Positions 51,099 through 61,075 of a stretch of DNA of 64,000 nucleotides are shown in pieces; positions within the stretch are counted from its first letter, which is position 1; every line of letters begins with the position of its first letter. Position numbers and translations under genes: made by a program. The notes beneath the pieces were generated by a model. That model had not been told where the DNA came from and made no database searches. It saw only the letters and a program-made list of their open reading frames with translations. The stretch is from NCBI GenBank assembly GCA_040757295.1, contig JBFLXH010000002.1, forward strand, positions 1 to 64,000, in the 5' to 3' direction. This DNA comes from JAGXSE01 sp040757295 (GTDB lineage Bacteria; Bacillota; PH28-bin88).

Positions 51099-52383
51099 AC
51101 GTTACACGCTGCCGGAAATGGCAGCCGTATGGGATTTGGAAAACAAGTTTCGAAAGTGGCTGGATATTGAGATTTTTGCCTGCGAAGCATGGGCCGAATT
51201 AGGGGTTATCCCTCATTCTGCCGTAGAAGTTATCAGGCAAAAGGCCGTGTTTTCAGTGGAAAGGATCTGTGCAATCGAGGCGGAGACCCGGCATGATGTG
51301 GTGGCTTTTACCCGGTGTATTGCGGAAAATCTAGGAGAAGAATCCCGCTACATCCACTACGGCCTCACTTCTTCCGACGTTGTTGATACGGCCCTTTCGG
51401 CCTTAATGGTTGAGGCCATGGACTTGATTGCAGTCGAAGCTCAGCAATTGACTGCAGAGTTGAAAAAAAGGGCCCTCGAATATAAGTACACCCCAATTAT
51501 GGGCAGGACCCACGGGGTCCATGCTGAGCCGACCACTTTTGGTTTGAAGCTCGCCCTTTATGTCGCCGAGATGGACCGAAACCTGGCCAGATTGAAGCGG
51601 GCCCGGAATACTATCGCTGTAGGAAAGCTGTCTGGAGCAGTCGGCACTTACGCCAACCTTCCTCCAGCGGTGGAAAGGTATGTCTGCCAAAAGCTTGGTT
51701 TAGAACCGGCAGCTATTTCTACCCAAATCTTGCAGCGTGACCGTCATGCGGAGTACTTGACGGCTATCGCAATTACGGGCGGAACCTTAGACAAACTGGC
51801 AACGGAAATCCGCGGACTGCAAAAGACTGAAACAAGAGAGGTAGAGGAGCCTTTTTATGCCGGACAAAAAGGGTCCTCTGCTATGCCTCATAAACGAAAT
51901 CCGGTGAACTGCGAGCAGATATCGGGCCTGGCTAGGGTATTGAGGGCAAATGCCATGGCTGCCCTGGAAAATATGCCTTTATGGCATGAACGGGATATTT
52001 CCCACTCATCGGTGGAGAGGATCATTATCCCAGACAGCACTACCCTATTGCATTACATGCTGCGCAGCATGACCCGGATTATTGCCCACCTTCATGTCTA
52101 TCCTGAGAACATGGCCCGGAACATGGAAAAAACCCTTGGCCTAACCTGTTCCCAGCGGGTTCTCTTAACCTTGATTGACAAAGGAATCACCAGGGAGGAG
52201 GCTTACGACCTGGTCCAAGCCCAAGCAATGCGGGCCTGGCAGGAGCAGGTTCCCCTTCGCCAACTGCTGGAAGCAGAGCCAAAAGTCGGGCAGTATCTTA
52301 AACCGGAAGAACTGGCAGCCTGCTTTGACCTTTCACCTCATTTAAAATGGGTTGATGAGATTTTCGCCAGGTTAGGCATTTGA
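51091..52383 (+). CDS. purB: Adenylosuccinate lyase
   Basis: This 430-residue fumarase/aspartase-superfamily enzyme acts twice in purine synthesis (SAICAR to AICAR, adenylosuccinate to AMP). It has HYGLTSSDVVDTAL, MGRTHGVHAEPTTFG and the signature GSSAMPHKRNP with the flexible catalytic Ser loop. ATG 51091 overlaps the purE stop; GGAGGGAG lies upstream. Confidence 0.97.
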   Translation: MIERYTLPEMAAVWDLENKFRKWLDIEIFACEAWAELGVIPHSAVEVIRQKAVFSVERICAIEAETRHDVVAFTRCIAENLGEESRYIHYGLTSSDVVDTALSALMVEAMDLIAVEAQQLTAELKKRALEYKYTPIMGRTHGVHAEPTTFGLKLALYVAEMDRNLARLKRARNTIAVGKLSGAVGTYANLPPAVERYVCQKLGLEPAAISTQILQRDRHAEYLTAIAITGGTLDKLATEIRGLQKTETREVEEPFYAGQKGSSAMPHKRNPVNCEQISGLARVLRANAMAALENMPLWHERDISHSSVERIIIPDSTTLLHYMLRSMTRIIAHLHVYPENMARNMEKTLGLTCSQRVLLTLIDKGITREEAYDLVQAQAMRAWQEQVPLRQLLEAEPKVGQYLKPEELAACFDLSPHLKWVDEIFARLGI

Positions 52384-52400
52384 GATTGGGAGGTAAGGAC

Positions 52401-53114
52401 ATGGAAAAAATGGAAATGCTCTACGAGGGCAAGGCCAAAAAGGTTTTTAAGACCTCGAATCCGGAACTGGTGCTGGTGGAATTTAAAAACGATGCAACCG
52501 CTTTTAACGGCCAGAAAAAAGGACAAATTACCGGCAAGGGAATTTGCAACAACAAGATTTCTTCCATCTTATTTCAGCTCTTGGAACAAAACGGCATATC
52601 AACCCATTTTGTCCGCCAGGTATCCGAAACTGAAATGCTGGTGCGGAAGCTGGAAATCATCCAGGTGGAAGTGGTGGTGCGCAACCTGGCAGCAGGTACC
52701 CTGGTAAAGCGGATAGGGTTAACCGAGGGCCAGGAGCTAGAGCCGCCGGTACTGGAGTTTTACTACAAAAATGATGCTTTGGGAGATCCCTTAATTAATA
52801 ATGACCATGTTTTTGTTTTAGGCTTGACAAAACCGGAGCAACTGGCTCTTATGTCAAAGATCGCCCACCAGGTTAACCGGTTGCTGCAGGAGTTTTTCTT
52901 GGAACGAGACCTCCTCTTGGTTGATTTTAAACTGGAATTCGGCATGGCTGGACAGGAGCTCTTGCTTGGTGATGAAATATCGCCGGATACCTGTCGCTTG
53001 TGGGACCGGGCAACAAGAAAGAAGCTTGATAAGGACCGCTTCCGCCAGGATCTGGGGGAAGTGGCTGAGGCCTACCAGGAAGTACTGCGCCGGCTGACAA
53101 ACAAAACAAACTAA
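52401..53114 (+). CDS. purC: SAICAR synthetase
   Basis: This 237-residue enzyme joins aspartate to CAIR with ATP. MLYEGKAKKVFKT, FKNDATAFNGQKKGQITGKG, VVVRNLAAGT and LVDFKLEFG are the conserved segments. ATG 52401 follows GGGAGGTAAGG. Confidence 0.97.
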   Translation: MEKMEMLYEGKAKKVFKTSNPELVLVEFKNDATAFNGQKKGQITGKGICNNKISSILFQLLEQNGISTHFVRQVSETEMLVRKLEIIQVEVVVRNLAAGTLVKRIGLTEGQELEPPVLEFYYKNDALGDPLINNDHVFVLGLTKPEQLALMSKIAHQVNRLLQEFFLERDLLLVDFKLEFGMAGQELLLGDEISPDTCRLWDRATRKKLDKDRFRQDLGEVAEAYQEVLRRLTNKTN

Positions 53115-53135
53115 GCTAGAAAGGCGGTTATCCAA

Positions 53136-53390
53136 GTGTATCTTGCTAAAGTTTTTATTACCTTAAAACCCGGGGTATTGGATCCCCAGGGGTCAGCAGT
53201 GGAAAAAGCCCTCCAGGCCTTGGATTTTGCAGGGGTGCAGGAAGTCCGCATCGGGAAATACATGGAAGTGCGCCTGGCAGCCAGTGACAGAAGGCAGGCG
53301 GAGGCGGATGTGCAGGAGATGTGCCGCCGCTTGCTGGCTAACCCGGTAATCGAAAACTACCGCTTTGAGTTGGTGGAGGTATCAGCATGA
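53136..53390 (+). CDS. purS: FGAM synthase PurS subunit
   Basis: This 84-residue protein is the small bridging subunit of the three-part FGAR amidotransferase (PurS-PurQ-PurL) of Gram-positive bacteria. KVFITLKPGVLDPQGSAVEKAL and VREVRIGKY-like core (QEVRIGKYMEV) are typical. GTG start after AAAGGCGG. It overlaps purQ by 4 nt. Confidence 0.95.
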   Translation: MYLAKVFITLKPGVLDPQGSAVEKALQALDFAGVQEVRIGKYMEVRLAASDRRQAEADVQEMCRRLLANPVIENYRFELVEVSA

Positions 53391-54139
53391 AATTCGGTGT
53401 GGTGGTTTTTCCCGGTTCCAATTGTGATGCCGATGTCAAGCATGTCATCGGCGAGGTTATGGGGCAACCTGTAGATTTTATCTGGCACCAATCAACTTCC
53501 CTGCAAGGTTATGATTGCATCGTGCTTCCCGGCGGCTTTTCCTACGGGGACTACCTGCGTACCGGCGCTATTGCCAGGTTCTCTCCGGTAATGCAGGCGG
53601 TTGAGGGGTTCGCCAAGAGGGGTGGGTTGGTGTTAGGCATCTGCAATGGCTTCCAAATTCTTCTGGAAGCAGGCTTGCTGCCGGGGGCTATGCAGCCAAA
53701 TCATGTCCTCCAGTTTAGATGCATGGAAACCTATCTAAAAGTAGAAAACAATCAGACTCCTTTCACCAACGCTTGTGCACCCGGGCAGGTGATCAAAGTA
53801 CCAATTGCTCATGGAGCCGGGAATTATTATGCGGACCCTGCCACCCTGGCCGCTCTGGAAGATGGGCAGCAGATTGTTTTCCGCTACTGCGACCGGGATG
53901 GAGAGGTTACTCCAGCAGCCAATCCCAATGGGTCTCTGGGTAATATTGCCGGGATCATTAATCGGGAAGGAAATGTGCTGGGGATGATGCCTCACCCGGA
54001 ACGGTGTGCTGAGGAGATCCTTGGCGGGATTGACGGAAGGCTTATTTTTTCCTCTATTCTAAAGGCGTGGTCAGGTTGTGGCGGGTGCGCCTGCGGCAAA
54101 TCCTGCGGCTGCCGGGAAGAAAGGAGTGTCAAAAGTTGA
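53387..54139 (+). CDS. purQ: FGAM synthase glutaminase subunit PurQ with Cys-rich tail
   Basis: This 250-residue class I glutaminase has FPGSNCDADV, LPGGFSYGDYLR, VLGICNGFQILLEAG with the catalytic Cys, and MMPHPER. PurQ usually ends near residue 227-234 with a segment like GRLIFSSIL; here about 22 extra residues follow, including CGGCACGKSCGC with five cysteines. The extension is in frame and overlaps the purL start. It supplies ammonia to PurL. Confidence 0.95.
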   Translation: MKFGVVVFPGSNCDADVKHVIGEVMGQPVDFIWHQSTSLQGYDCIVLPGGFSYGDYLRTGAIARFSPVMQAVEGFAKRGGLVLGICNGFQILLEAGLLPGAMQPNHVLQFRCMETYLKVENNQTPFTNACAPGQVIKVPIAHGAGNYYADPATLAALEDGQQIVFRYCDRDGEVTPAANPNGSLGNIAGIINREGNVLGMMPHPERCAEEILGGIDGRLIFSSILKAWSGCGGCACGKSCGCREERSVKS

Positions 54140-56352
54140 CTAACCAAGAGCGAGAAGCCTGGCAGAAAATGGGACTCACCCTGGCGGAGTATCGGAAAAT
54201 TAAAGAGCTCCTCGGCAGGGAACCAAACTACCTGGAAACCGGCATGTTTGCGGTAATGTGGTCAGAACACTGCAGTTATAAGCATTCCAAAACAACCTTA
54301 AGACTTTTTCCCACTTCGGGGCCCAGGGTGATCCAGGGACCTGGAGAAAATGCGGGAGTAGTAGATATTGGAGACGGGCAGGCAGTAGTATTCAAGATAG
54401 AGTCCCATAACCATCCTTCTGCCATTGAGCCCTTCCAGGGAGCTGCCACTGGGGTAGGAGGCATCGTTAGGGATGTCTTTGCCATGGGGGCCCGGCCGGT
54501 TGCCTTGTTAAATTCCCTCCGCTTTGGCAATTTAAAGGACCGTAGGGTAAAGTACCTGATGGGGGGAGTTGTCTCGGGAATTTCCTTTTACGGCAACTGC
54601 CTGGGCATTCCTACCGTTGGGGGAGAGGTATTTTTTGATGAGAGTTACGGCGGTAACCCCCTGGTTAACGCCATGTGCGTAGGAATTATAAAAAAGGATC
54701 AGGTTGCCAAGGGTGTTGCTGCCGGTGTGGGCAACACCGTCATGGTGGTAGGAGCCCGCACGGGTAGGGACGGTATTCACGGCGCCACTTTTGCCTCGGA
54801 AGAACTGGGGGAGCAATCGGAAGATCGCCGGCCTGCCGTCCAGGTGGGAGACCCCTTTATGGAAAAACTCTTGCTGGAGGCCTGCCTGGAGTTGATTGAC
54901 CAGGGGTTGATTGTGGGCATGCAGGATCTGGGCGCCGCTGGTTTGACTAGTTCTTCCTGTGAAATGGCCAGCCGGGCCGGAACAGGGATTGAACTGGATG
55001 TTTCTCTGGTTCCCCGGCGGGAAGAGGGAATGACGGCTTATGAGGTGATGCTTTCTGAATCCCAGGAGCGGATGCTCTTGGTGCCGAAGCCTGGCTCCGA
55101 ACAACAAGTCAGGGATGTTTTACGGAAATGGAACCTGGAAGCGGCAGTAATTGGCAAGGTAACCGGGGACGGGCTGATGCGGATTCTGGATAACGGCCAA
55201 GTCATGGCTGAAGTCCCGGCCAAGGCCTTAACCGATCATGCTCCCGTTTACCATCCGGTCATGGAAGAGCCGTCCTATGTCAGCGAAGCTTTGGCCTTTG
55301 ATGTGGCCTCTGTCCCGGTACCGGAGGATCTGAACCAGTCCCTGTTGCAGCTGTTGGCTTCCCCTACTATAGCCAGCAAAGAATGGGTTTATCGCCAGTA
55401 TGACTATAAAGTTCAAGTAAATACAGTGGTAGTGCCAGGTTCCGATGCGGCTGTCCTGCGGCTGAAAGGCACCTCCAAGGGATTGGCAGTCACCACCGAC
55501 TGCAACGGGCGTTATTGTTACCTTGACCCGTATACAGGTGGGGCTATCGCTGTGGCAGAGGCGGCGCGGAACCTAGTCTGCAGCGGCGCTGAACCCTTGG
55601 CCGTTACAGACTGCCTGAATTTTGGCAATCCTGAAAAGCCAGGGATCTTTTGGCAGTTCCGCCGGGCGGTAGAGGGGATGAGTGAGGCCTGCCGGGTCTT
55701 GTCAACACCTGTCGTAAGCGGGAATGTGAGTTTTTACAACGAAACCAACGGCGAACCTGTCTTTCCTACTCCAGTAGTAGGGATGGTGGGACTGTTGCCG
55801 GAAATCTCCAAGCGCTGCACAATGGATTTTAAACAAGCGGGAGATGTGGTTGTGCTCCTGGGCGAAACCAAAGAGGAAATTGGCGGCAGCGAGTTTTTGT
55901 ATGCCTTGTACGGTATCACCGCCGGAAAACCGCCCCAGTTGGATTTAGAGCGGGAGAAGGCTGTGCAGTCCTGCTGCCTGGAGGCCATCTGGCAGGGGTT
56001 GATTAAATCAGCCCATGACTTAAGCGATGGGGGATTAGCTATTGCCCTGGCCGAATGCGCGGTGGCTGGGGGAGTGGGGGCAGAAATAAATGTAGAGACC
56101 GGGTTGGCGGATCACATGTTCCTGTTTAGCGAATCCCAATCCCGGATTATCTTGTCACTGGATTCCGCTTCTTTTAAACCCCTTGCAGAACTGGCGGCAA
56201 GACACCAGGTTCCCTGCCAGGTGATTGGAGTTGTTGGCGGCGAACGGCTGGTTATTAAGGCCCAGAATAGAGAAGCGAAGGTATTAATTGATTTGTCCCT
56301 GAAGGAAATGGAGGATAAATGGCGGGGGGCGATTCCATGCTTAATGGCCTAG
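54136..56352 (+). CDS. purL: FGAM synthase large subunit PurL (small type)
   Basis: This protein of about 738 residues is the synthetase subunit: FAVMWSEHCSYKHSK, VFKIESHNHPSAIEPFQGAATGVGG, GMQDLGAAGLTSSS and SAHDLSDGGLAIALAE are all present. The length is that of the short PurL that needs PurS and PurQ. The start is TTG 54136 after AAGGAGTG, overlapping the purQ stop; the longer open frame back to 54067 overlaps purQ and is not used. Confidence 0.96.
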   Translation: MTNQEREAWQKMGLTLAEYRKIKELLGREPNYLETGMFAVMWSEHCSYKHSKTTLRLFPTSGPRVIQGPGENAGVVDIGDGQAVVFKIESHNHPSAIEPFQGAATGVGGIVRDVFAMGARPVALLNSLRFGNLKDRRVKYLMGGVVSGISFYGNCLGIPTVGGEVFFDESYGGNPLVNAMCVGIIKKDQVAKGVAAGVGNTVMVVGARTGRDGIHGATFASEELGEQSEDRRPAVQVGDPFMEKLLLEACLELIDQGLIVGMQDLGAAGLTSSSCEMASRAGTGIELDVSLVPRREEGMTAYEVMLSESQERMLLVPKPGSEQQVRDVLRKWNLEAAVIGKVTGDGLMRILDNGQVMAEVPAKALTDHAPVYHPVMEEPSYVSEALAFDVASVPVPEDLNQSLLQLLASPTIASKEWVYRQYDYKVQVNTVVVPGSDAAVLRLKGTSKGLAVTTDCNGRYCYLDPYTGGAIAVAEAARNLVCSGAEPLAVTDCLNFGNPEKPGIFWQFRRAVEGMSEACRVLSTPVVSGNVSFYNETNGEPVFPTPVVGMVGLLPEISKRCTMDFKQAGDVVVLLGETKEEIGGSEFLYALYGITAGKPPQLDLEREKAVQSCCLEAIWQGLIKSAHDLSDGGLAIALAECAVAGGVGAEINVETGLADHMFLFSESQSRIILSLDSASFKPLAELAARHQVPCQVIGVVGGERLVIKAQNREAKVLIDLSLKEMEDKWRGAIPCLMA

Positions 56353-57785
56353 AAGAACAATCATGGCTTTTGGATGATAAACCCCGGGAAGAATGCGGCG
56401 TTTTCGGCATCTTCGGACCTGGAATGGATGCAGCTCAGCTGTCCTACTTCGGCCTCTATGCCTTGCAGCACCGGGGGCAGGAGAGCGCGGGCATTGCGGT
56501 TTCGGATGGCAGGGAGGTCCACCTGCATAAGAACATGGGCCTTGTCGCCGAAGTTTTTAATGAAGATAACCTGAGAACCCTGCAGGGAGGTATCGCCATC
56601 GGCCATGTGCGCTATTCCACTACTGGCTCAAGTTCCCTGGTCAATGCCCAACCCTTGGTGTTTCGCTATTTGCGAGGAACGGTTGCTTTGGCCCATAACG
56701 GGAACCTGACCAATGCCGCAGAGCTAAGACAAAACCTGGCGATAAACGGTTCTGTGTTTCAATCGACTTCCGACAGCGAAGTAATCATTAATTTAATTGC
56801 CCGTTATGGCCAAAACCCCATTGAGGAAGCCGTCATGAAGTGCATGATCGACCTTAAAGGAGCTTATTCCCTGGTGGTGATGACCGAAGATAAACTCTTG
56901 GCTGTTAGAGACCCCTACGGTATTCGGCCTTTATGCCTGGGTAAGCTGGGTGAAGCCTATGTGGTGGCTTCCGAATCCTGCGCCCTTGATACAATTGGCG
57001 CAGAATTTCTGCGGGATGTAAATCCCGGGGAAATTGTGATGATTGATAAAAACGGGCTTAACTCCATAAAAACCATGGCAGCTTCTCACCGTGCCCTGTG
57101 CTTTTTTGAGTTTGTTTATTTAGCGCGCCCCGACAGCACTATTGATGGGGAAACTGTTACGGCAGTCCGCCGGGAAATGGGGAGGCAGTTGGCCAGGGAA
57201 TATCCGCTAGAGGCTGACATGGTGGTGCCGGTACCTGACTCAGGCACTGCCGCGGCAGTTGGCTATGCGGAGGAATCAGGCATTCCCTTCAAAGAAGGCT
57301 TAATGAAAAATCGCTATATCGGCAGGACTTTTATTCAACCCTCCCAAAAGGTGCGGGATTTGGGGGTGCGATTGAAACTTAATCCCATTCGGCAGGTTTT
57401 AAGGGGCCAGCGGGTGGTGTTGGTAGACGACTCTATTGTCAGGGGTACCACCAGTAAAAAAATAGTGGCCATGATGCGGGATGCCGGGGTCAAAGAGGTG
57501 CACCTCCTGGTCAGCTCCCCGCCGGTAAAACACCCTTGCTACTATGGCATAGACACTTCGGCCAGGGCCGAACTGATTGCAGCCCAGCACGAACTGGATG
57601 ATATCGCCAGGTTTATTGGCGCTGATTCCCTTCATTATTTGAGCCTGGAGGGAATGTTAAGAAGCGCTGCCCAAGAGCCGACAAATTTCTGTGTAGCTTG
57701 TTTTAGCGGCCAGTACCCCATTGAAGTGCCGCCCAAAGGCCGTGACAGCAAACTGGCCCTGGAAAGAGGTGGCCTCTGTGACTAA
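56319..57785 (+). CDS. purF: Amidophosphoribosyltransferase
   Basis: This 488-residue enzyme makes phosphoribosylamine from PRPP and glutamine, the first step of the pathway. A propeptide precedes the catalytic Cys of EECGVFGIFGPG. QHRGQESAGIAV, GIAIGHVRYST, the PRPP loop RVVLVDDSIVRGTTSKK and cluster-type Cys (YFEFVYLARPDS region; NFCVACFSGQYP near the C-terminus) place it in the Bacillus-like 4Fe-4S group. ATG 56319 follows GGAGGATAA and overlaps purL. Confidence 0.97.
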   Translation: MAGGDSMLNGLEEQSWLLDDKPREECGVFGIFGPGMDAAQLSYFGLYALQHRGQESAGIAVSDGREVHLHKNMGLVAEVFNEDNLRTLQGGIAIGHVRYSTTGSSSLVNAQPLVFRYLRGTVALAHNGNLTNAAELRQNLAINGSVFQSTSDSEVIINLIARYGQNPIEEAVMKCMIDLKGAYSLVVMTEDKLLAVRDPYGIRPLCLGKLGEAYVVASESCALDTIGAEFLRDVNPGEIVMIDKNGLNSIKTMAASHRALCFFEFVYLARPDSTIDGETVTAVRREMGRQLAREYPLEADMVVPVPDSGTAAAVGYAEESGIPFKEGLMKNRYIGRTFIQPSQKVRDLGVRLKLNPIRQVLRGQRVVLVDDSIVRGTTSKKIVAMMRDAGVKEVHLLVSSPPVKHPCYYGIDTSARAELIAAQHELDDIARFIGADSLHYLSLEGMLRSAAQEPTNFCVACFSGQYPIEVPPKGRDSKLALERGGLCD

Positions 57786-58836
57786 GGGACAAGGAATAAC
57801 TTACGCCCAGGCCGGAGTAGATATTAAGGCCGGCAACAGAGCGGTGGAATTGATGAAGGAAGCGGTCCATTCCACCCACAGGCCGGGGGTATTAGGCGGC
57901 TTGGGGGGATTTGGCGGCCTGTTCGCCCTGGATACTGCCAAATACAGGGAACCTGTCCTGGTTTCAGGCACTGACGGAGTAGGGACCAAACTCCGGATTG
58001 CCATCGGGATGGACCGCCACGATACCATTGGCATTGATGCGGTGGCCATGTGCGTCAACGACATCCTGGTCCAGGGAGCAGAGCCGTTATTCTTCCTGGA
58101 TTACCTAGCCGTTGGCAAGCTTGTGCCTGAGAAAGTAGCCGCCATTGTCAGCGGCGTCGCTGAGGGGTGCCGCCAGGCAGGATGCGCCCTGATTGGCGGC
58201 GAGACAGCTGAAATGCCAGGTTTTTACGGCCCGGATGAATACGATATTGCGGGCTTTGCCGTAGGTGTGGTTGAGAAGAAAAAAATAATCGACGGTTCCC
58301 GCATCCAAGAAGGGGACCTGTTGCTGGGCTTGGCCAGCAGCGGTCTGCATAGCAACGGCTTTTCCTTAGCCAGGAAGGTCCTGCTGGAAATGGCCGGCCT
58401 TACCCTGGAATCCGTTCCACCAGAGCTTGATGTATCCCTGGGAGAGACAATGCTAACGCCTACGAGGATTTATGTTTCCGCACTGCTGCCCCTTCTTGCC
58501 AAATATGAAATCAGGGGAATGGCTCATATTACCGGCGGAGGTTTGATTGAAAACATCCCCCGGATCCTGCCATCTGGGCTAGCAGTAAAAATTAATCTCT
58601 CCAGTTGGCCGGTGCCGCCGATTTTTCAGCTAATCCAAGAACTGGGACAGGTAGATATCCAGGAAATGTACCGTACATTTAATATGGGTATTGGAATGGC
58701 GCTGGTTGTGCCTCCGGAACTGGCGGGTATGGTTCGTCAGGACCTGGAGGGGGTTGGGGAAAGGGTTTTTCAAGTTGGCTCAATAGTACGGGGGAATGGC
58801 GGTGTTGACCTCTGCCAATCCGGCAACCACGAATAA
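57778..58836 (+). CDS. purM: AIR synthetase
   Basis: This 352-residue enzyme closes the imidazole ring (FGAM to AIR). YAQAGVDIKAGNRAV, VSGTDGVGTKLRIA, IGGETAEMPGFY and HITGGGLIENIPR are the conserved segments. GTG 57778 follows AAAGAGGTGG and overlaps the purF stop by 8 nt. Confidence 0.97.
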   Translation: MTKGQGITYAQAGVDIKAGNRAVELMKEAVHSTHRPGVLGGLGGFGGLFALDTAKYREPVLVSGTDGVGTKLRIAIGMDRHDTIGIDAVAMCVNDILVQGAEPLFFLDYLAVGKLVPEKVAAIVSGVAEGCRQAGCALIGGETAEMPGFYGPDEYDIAGFAVGVVEKKKIIDGSRIQEGDLLLGLASSGLHSNGFSLARKVLLEMAGLTLESVPPELDVSLGETMLTPTRIYVSALLPLLAKYEIRGMAHITGGGLIENIPRILPSGLAVKINLSSWPVPPIFQLIQELGQVDIQEMYRTFNMGIGMALVVPPELAGMVRQDLEGVGERVFQVGSIVRGNGGVDLCQSGNHE

Positions 58837-58866
58837 AATGTTTTCCTCCCGCAGGGGGTGTGTGAT

Positions 58867-59466
58867 ATGCATATTGGAGTTCTGGCCTCCGGACGGGGGT
58901 CCAATTTACAGGCTATTATTGACGCTATAGAGGAGGGCCGTTTACACGTTACCCTCAGGGTGGTAATCAGTGACCGGGAGGACGCACCTGCTCTTGACAG
59001 AGCAAGGCAAGCGGGGGTTCCTGCCGTGTTTTTAAACCCAAAGGATTTCCCAGGTAGGATTGATTATGACTTAAAAGTTGCTGAAGTTCTTTCTGAAAAT
59101 GGAGTAGATCTGGTAGTCCTGGCCGGCTACATGCGGTTAATTTCTGCCGAATTTTTAGCGAGATATCCCCAACGGGTGATCAATATCCATCCCAGCCTGT
59201 TGCCGGCATTCCCTGGGCTTAACGCACAGGAACAGGCCCTAGCCTATGGTGTAAAATTCTCTGGCTGTACGGTCCATTTTGTTGATGTAGGTATGGATAC
59301 CGGCCCGGTCATCGCCCAAGCGGTAGTACCGGTTTTGGACAATGACACAGAGGAGACTTTGTCGGAACGGATCTTACGGGAGGAACACAGGCTGTACCCC
59401 CAGGTGTTAGAATGGATTGCTGCCGGACGGGTCATAGTATCAGGCCGGCGGGTAATTGTTAAATAG
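58867..59466 (+). CDS. purN: GAR transformylase (formyl-THF dependent)
   Basis: This 199-residue enzyme formylates GAR. GVLASGRGSNLQAIIDAI, VLAGYMRLISAEFL, NIHPSLLPAFPG with the catalytic His, and TVHFVDVGMDTGPVI are typical. ATG 58867 follows GCAGGGGGTG; GTG 58858 is in frame but poorly placed. Confidence 0.97.
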   Translation: MHIGVLASGRGSNLQAIIDAIEEGRLHVTLRVVISDREDAPALDRARQAGVPAVFLNPKDFPGRIDYDLKVAEVLSENGVDLVVLAGYMRLISAEFLARYPQRVINIHPSLLPAFPGLNAQEQALAYGVKFSGCTVHFVDVGMDTGPVIAQAVVPVLDNDTEETLSERILREEHRLYPQVLEWIAAGRVIVSGRRVIVK

Positions 59467-59508
59467 GCTTATTATTGTCTGTGGTGATAGGTGAGGAGGA
59501 ATATAAAC

Positions 59509-61047
59509 TTGCTAAAGCGGGCCATTATCAGTGTCTCAGATAAAACAGGTGTTACGGATTTTGCTGGTAGGCTGGTTGAACTGGGCTACCAGATCGTGTC
59601 CACCGGAGGAACCTTTAAAGTTTTGCAAGGGGCAGGTCTCCCTGTTACTTACGTTACGGAAATAACCGGTTTTCCCGAAATACTTGATGGGCGGGTGAAG
59701 ACCTTGCACCCAAAGGTGCATGGTGGCATTCTGGCCTGCCGGACGCCTGAACACCTTCTTCAGCTGCAGGATAACGGAATCCAACCGGTTGACCTGGTGG
59801 TAGTTAATCTTTATCCCTTCAAAGAGACCATTGCCAAGCCTGGTGTAAGTTTGGAGGAAGCTATTGAGAACATTGACATCGGCGGACCGGCGATGGTGCG
59901 GGCAGCTGCTAAAAACTATCGGTGGGTGGGAGTAGTTGTGAACCCGGCTCGTTATGGACAGGTGCTCCAGGACCTAGAAGCCAGCGGTTATTTAAGCTCC
60001 GAACTGCGGTTCAGCCTGGCAGTAGAAGCCTTTGCTCACACTGCGGCATATGACAGCGCTATATCCGGGTATTTGCAATCTGTGTCAAGTCGCCAAGTGG
60101 ATTTGTTCCCGGAAGCTTTTACTTTGTCGGGGGTTAAAGTGCAGGACCTGCGCTATGGGGAAAACCCCCACCAGCGGGCAGCTTTCTACCGGGAGGATCA
60201 GGCAGGACCGGGTACTCTGGCTATGGCGAAGCAGCTCCAGGGGAAAGAGCTCTCATTTAATAATATAGTTGATTTAGATGCGGCCTGGTCTGTGGTCAGG
60301 GAGTTCACCCAGCCGGCTGCGGTAATTATTAAACACACCAACCCCTGCGGAGTAGCCCTTGCCGCAAGCCCCCAGGTCGCTTATCGCAAGGCTTTTCAGG
60401 CTGATCCCGTCTCAGCCTTTGGTGGGATTGTGGGTCTGAACAAGCCGGTAAACGCCGCTTGTGCGGCGGAATTAACCAAGATTTTTCTGGAAGCGGTGAT
60501 TGCCCCTTCCTTTGAACCAGAGGCGTTAGTAATTCTTCGCAGCAAAGAAAACCTGCGGTTGTTAGCGGCGGGAGGAGGAGCGGCAGCCCCAAGTTTCGAT
60601 ATCAAAAAGGTCAGCGGCGGTTTTCTGGTCCAGGATGCGGATACCCAAACTGCTTTACTCAACCAATGGCGCGTGGTTACCCGCCGGCATCCCGGCCCGG
60701 AAGAACTGAACGACCTGGCTTTTGCCTGGCAGGTGGTTAAACATGTGAAATCAAATGCCATTGTTGTTGCCAAAGAAAACGTCTCCCTGGGTGTAGGCGC
60801 CGGACAAATGAACCGGGTTGGCTCTGCCCGGATCGCCTTAGAACAGGCAGGAGAGGCCGCCAAGGGCGCTGTACTGGCTTCTGATGCCTTCTTCCCATTT
60901 GCCGATACGGTGGAGGAGGCCGCGCGGGCGGGTATTACGGCCCTCATTCAGCCGGGAGGTTCCCTGCGGGACCAGGAGTCTATCGAGGCTTGTGACCGTT
61001 TGGGCATAGCCATGATATTTACGGGTTATCGCCACTTTAAACATTAA
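59509..61047 (+). CDS. purH: AICAR transformylase / IMP cyclohydrolase
   Basis: This bifunctional enzyme of about 512 residues makes IMP. The IMPCH domain has RAIISVSDKTGV, STGGTFKVL and DGRVKTLHPKVHGGIL; the transformylase domain has DLRYGENPHQRAAFY, IIKHTNPCGVA and SDAFFPFADTVE. TTG 59509 follows GTGAGGAGG; the frame is open from 59491. Confidence 0.97.
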   Translation: MLKRAIISVSDKTGVTDFAGRLVELGYQIVSTGGTFKVLQGAGLPVTYVTEITGFPEILDGRVKTLHPKVHGGILACRTPEHLLQLQDNGIQPVDLVVVNLYPFKETIAKPGVSLEEAIENIDIGGPAMVRAAAKNYRWVGVVVNPARYGQVLQDLEASGYLSSELRFSLAVEAFAHTAAYDSAISGYLQSVSSRQVDLFPEAFTLSGVKVQDLRYGENPHQRAAFYREDQAGPGTLAMAKQLQGKELSFNNIVDLDAAWSVVREFTQPAAVIIKHTNPCGVALAASPQVAYRKAFQADPVSAFGGIVGLNKPVNAACAAELTKIFLEAVIAPSFEPEALVILRSKENLRLLAAGGGAAAPSFDIKKVSGGFLVQDADTQTALLNQWRVVTRRHPGPEELNDLAFAWQVVKHVKSNAIVVAKENVSLGVGAGQMNRVGSARIALEQAGEAAKGAVLASDAFFPFADTVEEAARAGITALIQPGGSLRDQESIEACDRLGIAMIFTGYRHFKH

Positions 61048-61075
61048 GAACCCTTTTGCATTGGAGTTGGTGTGG

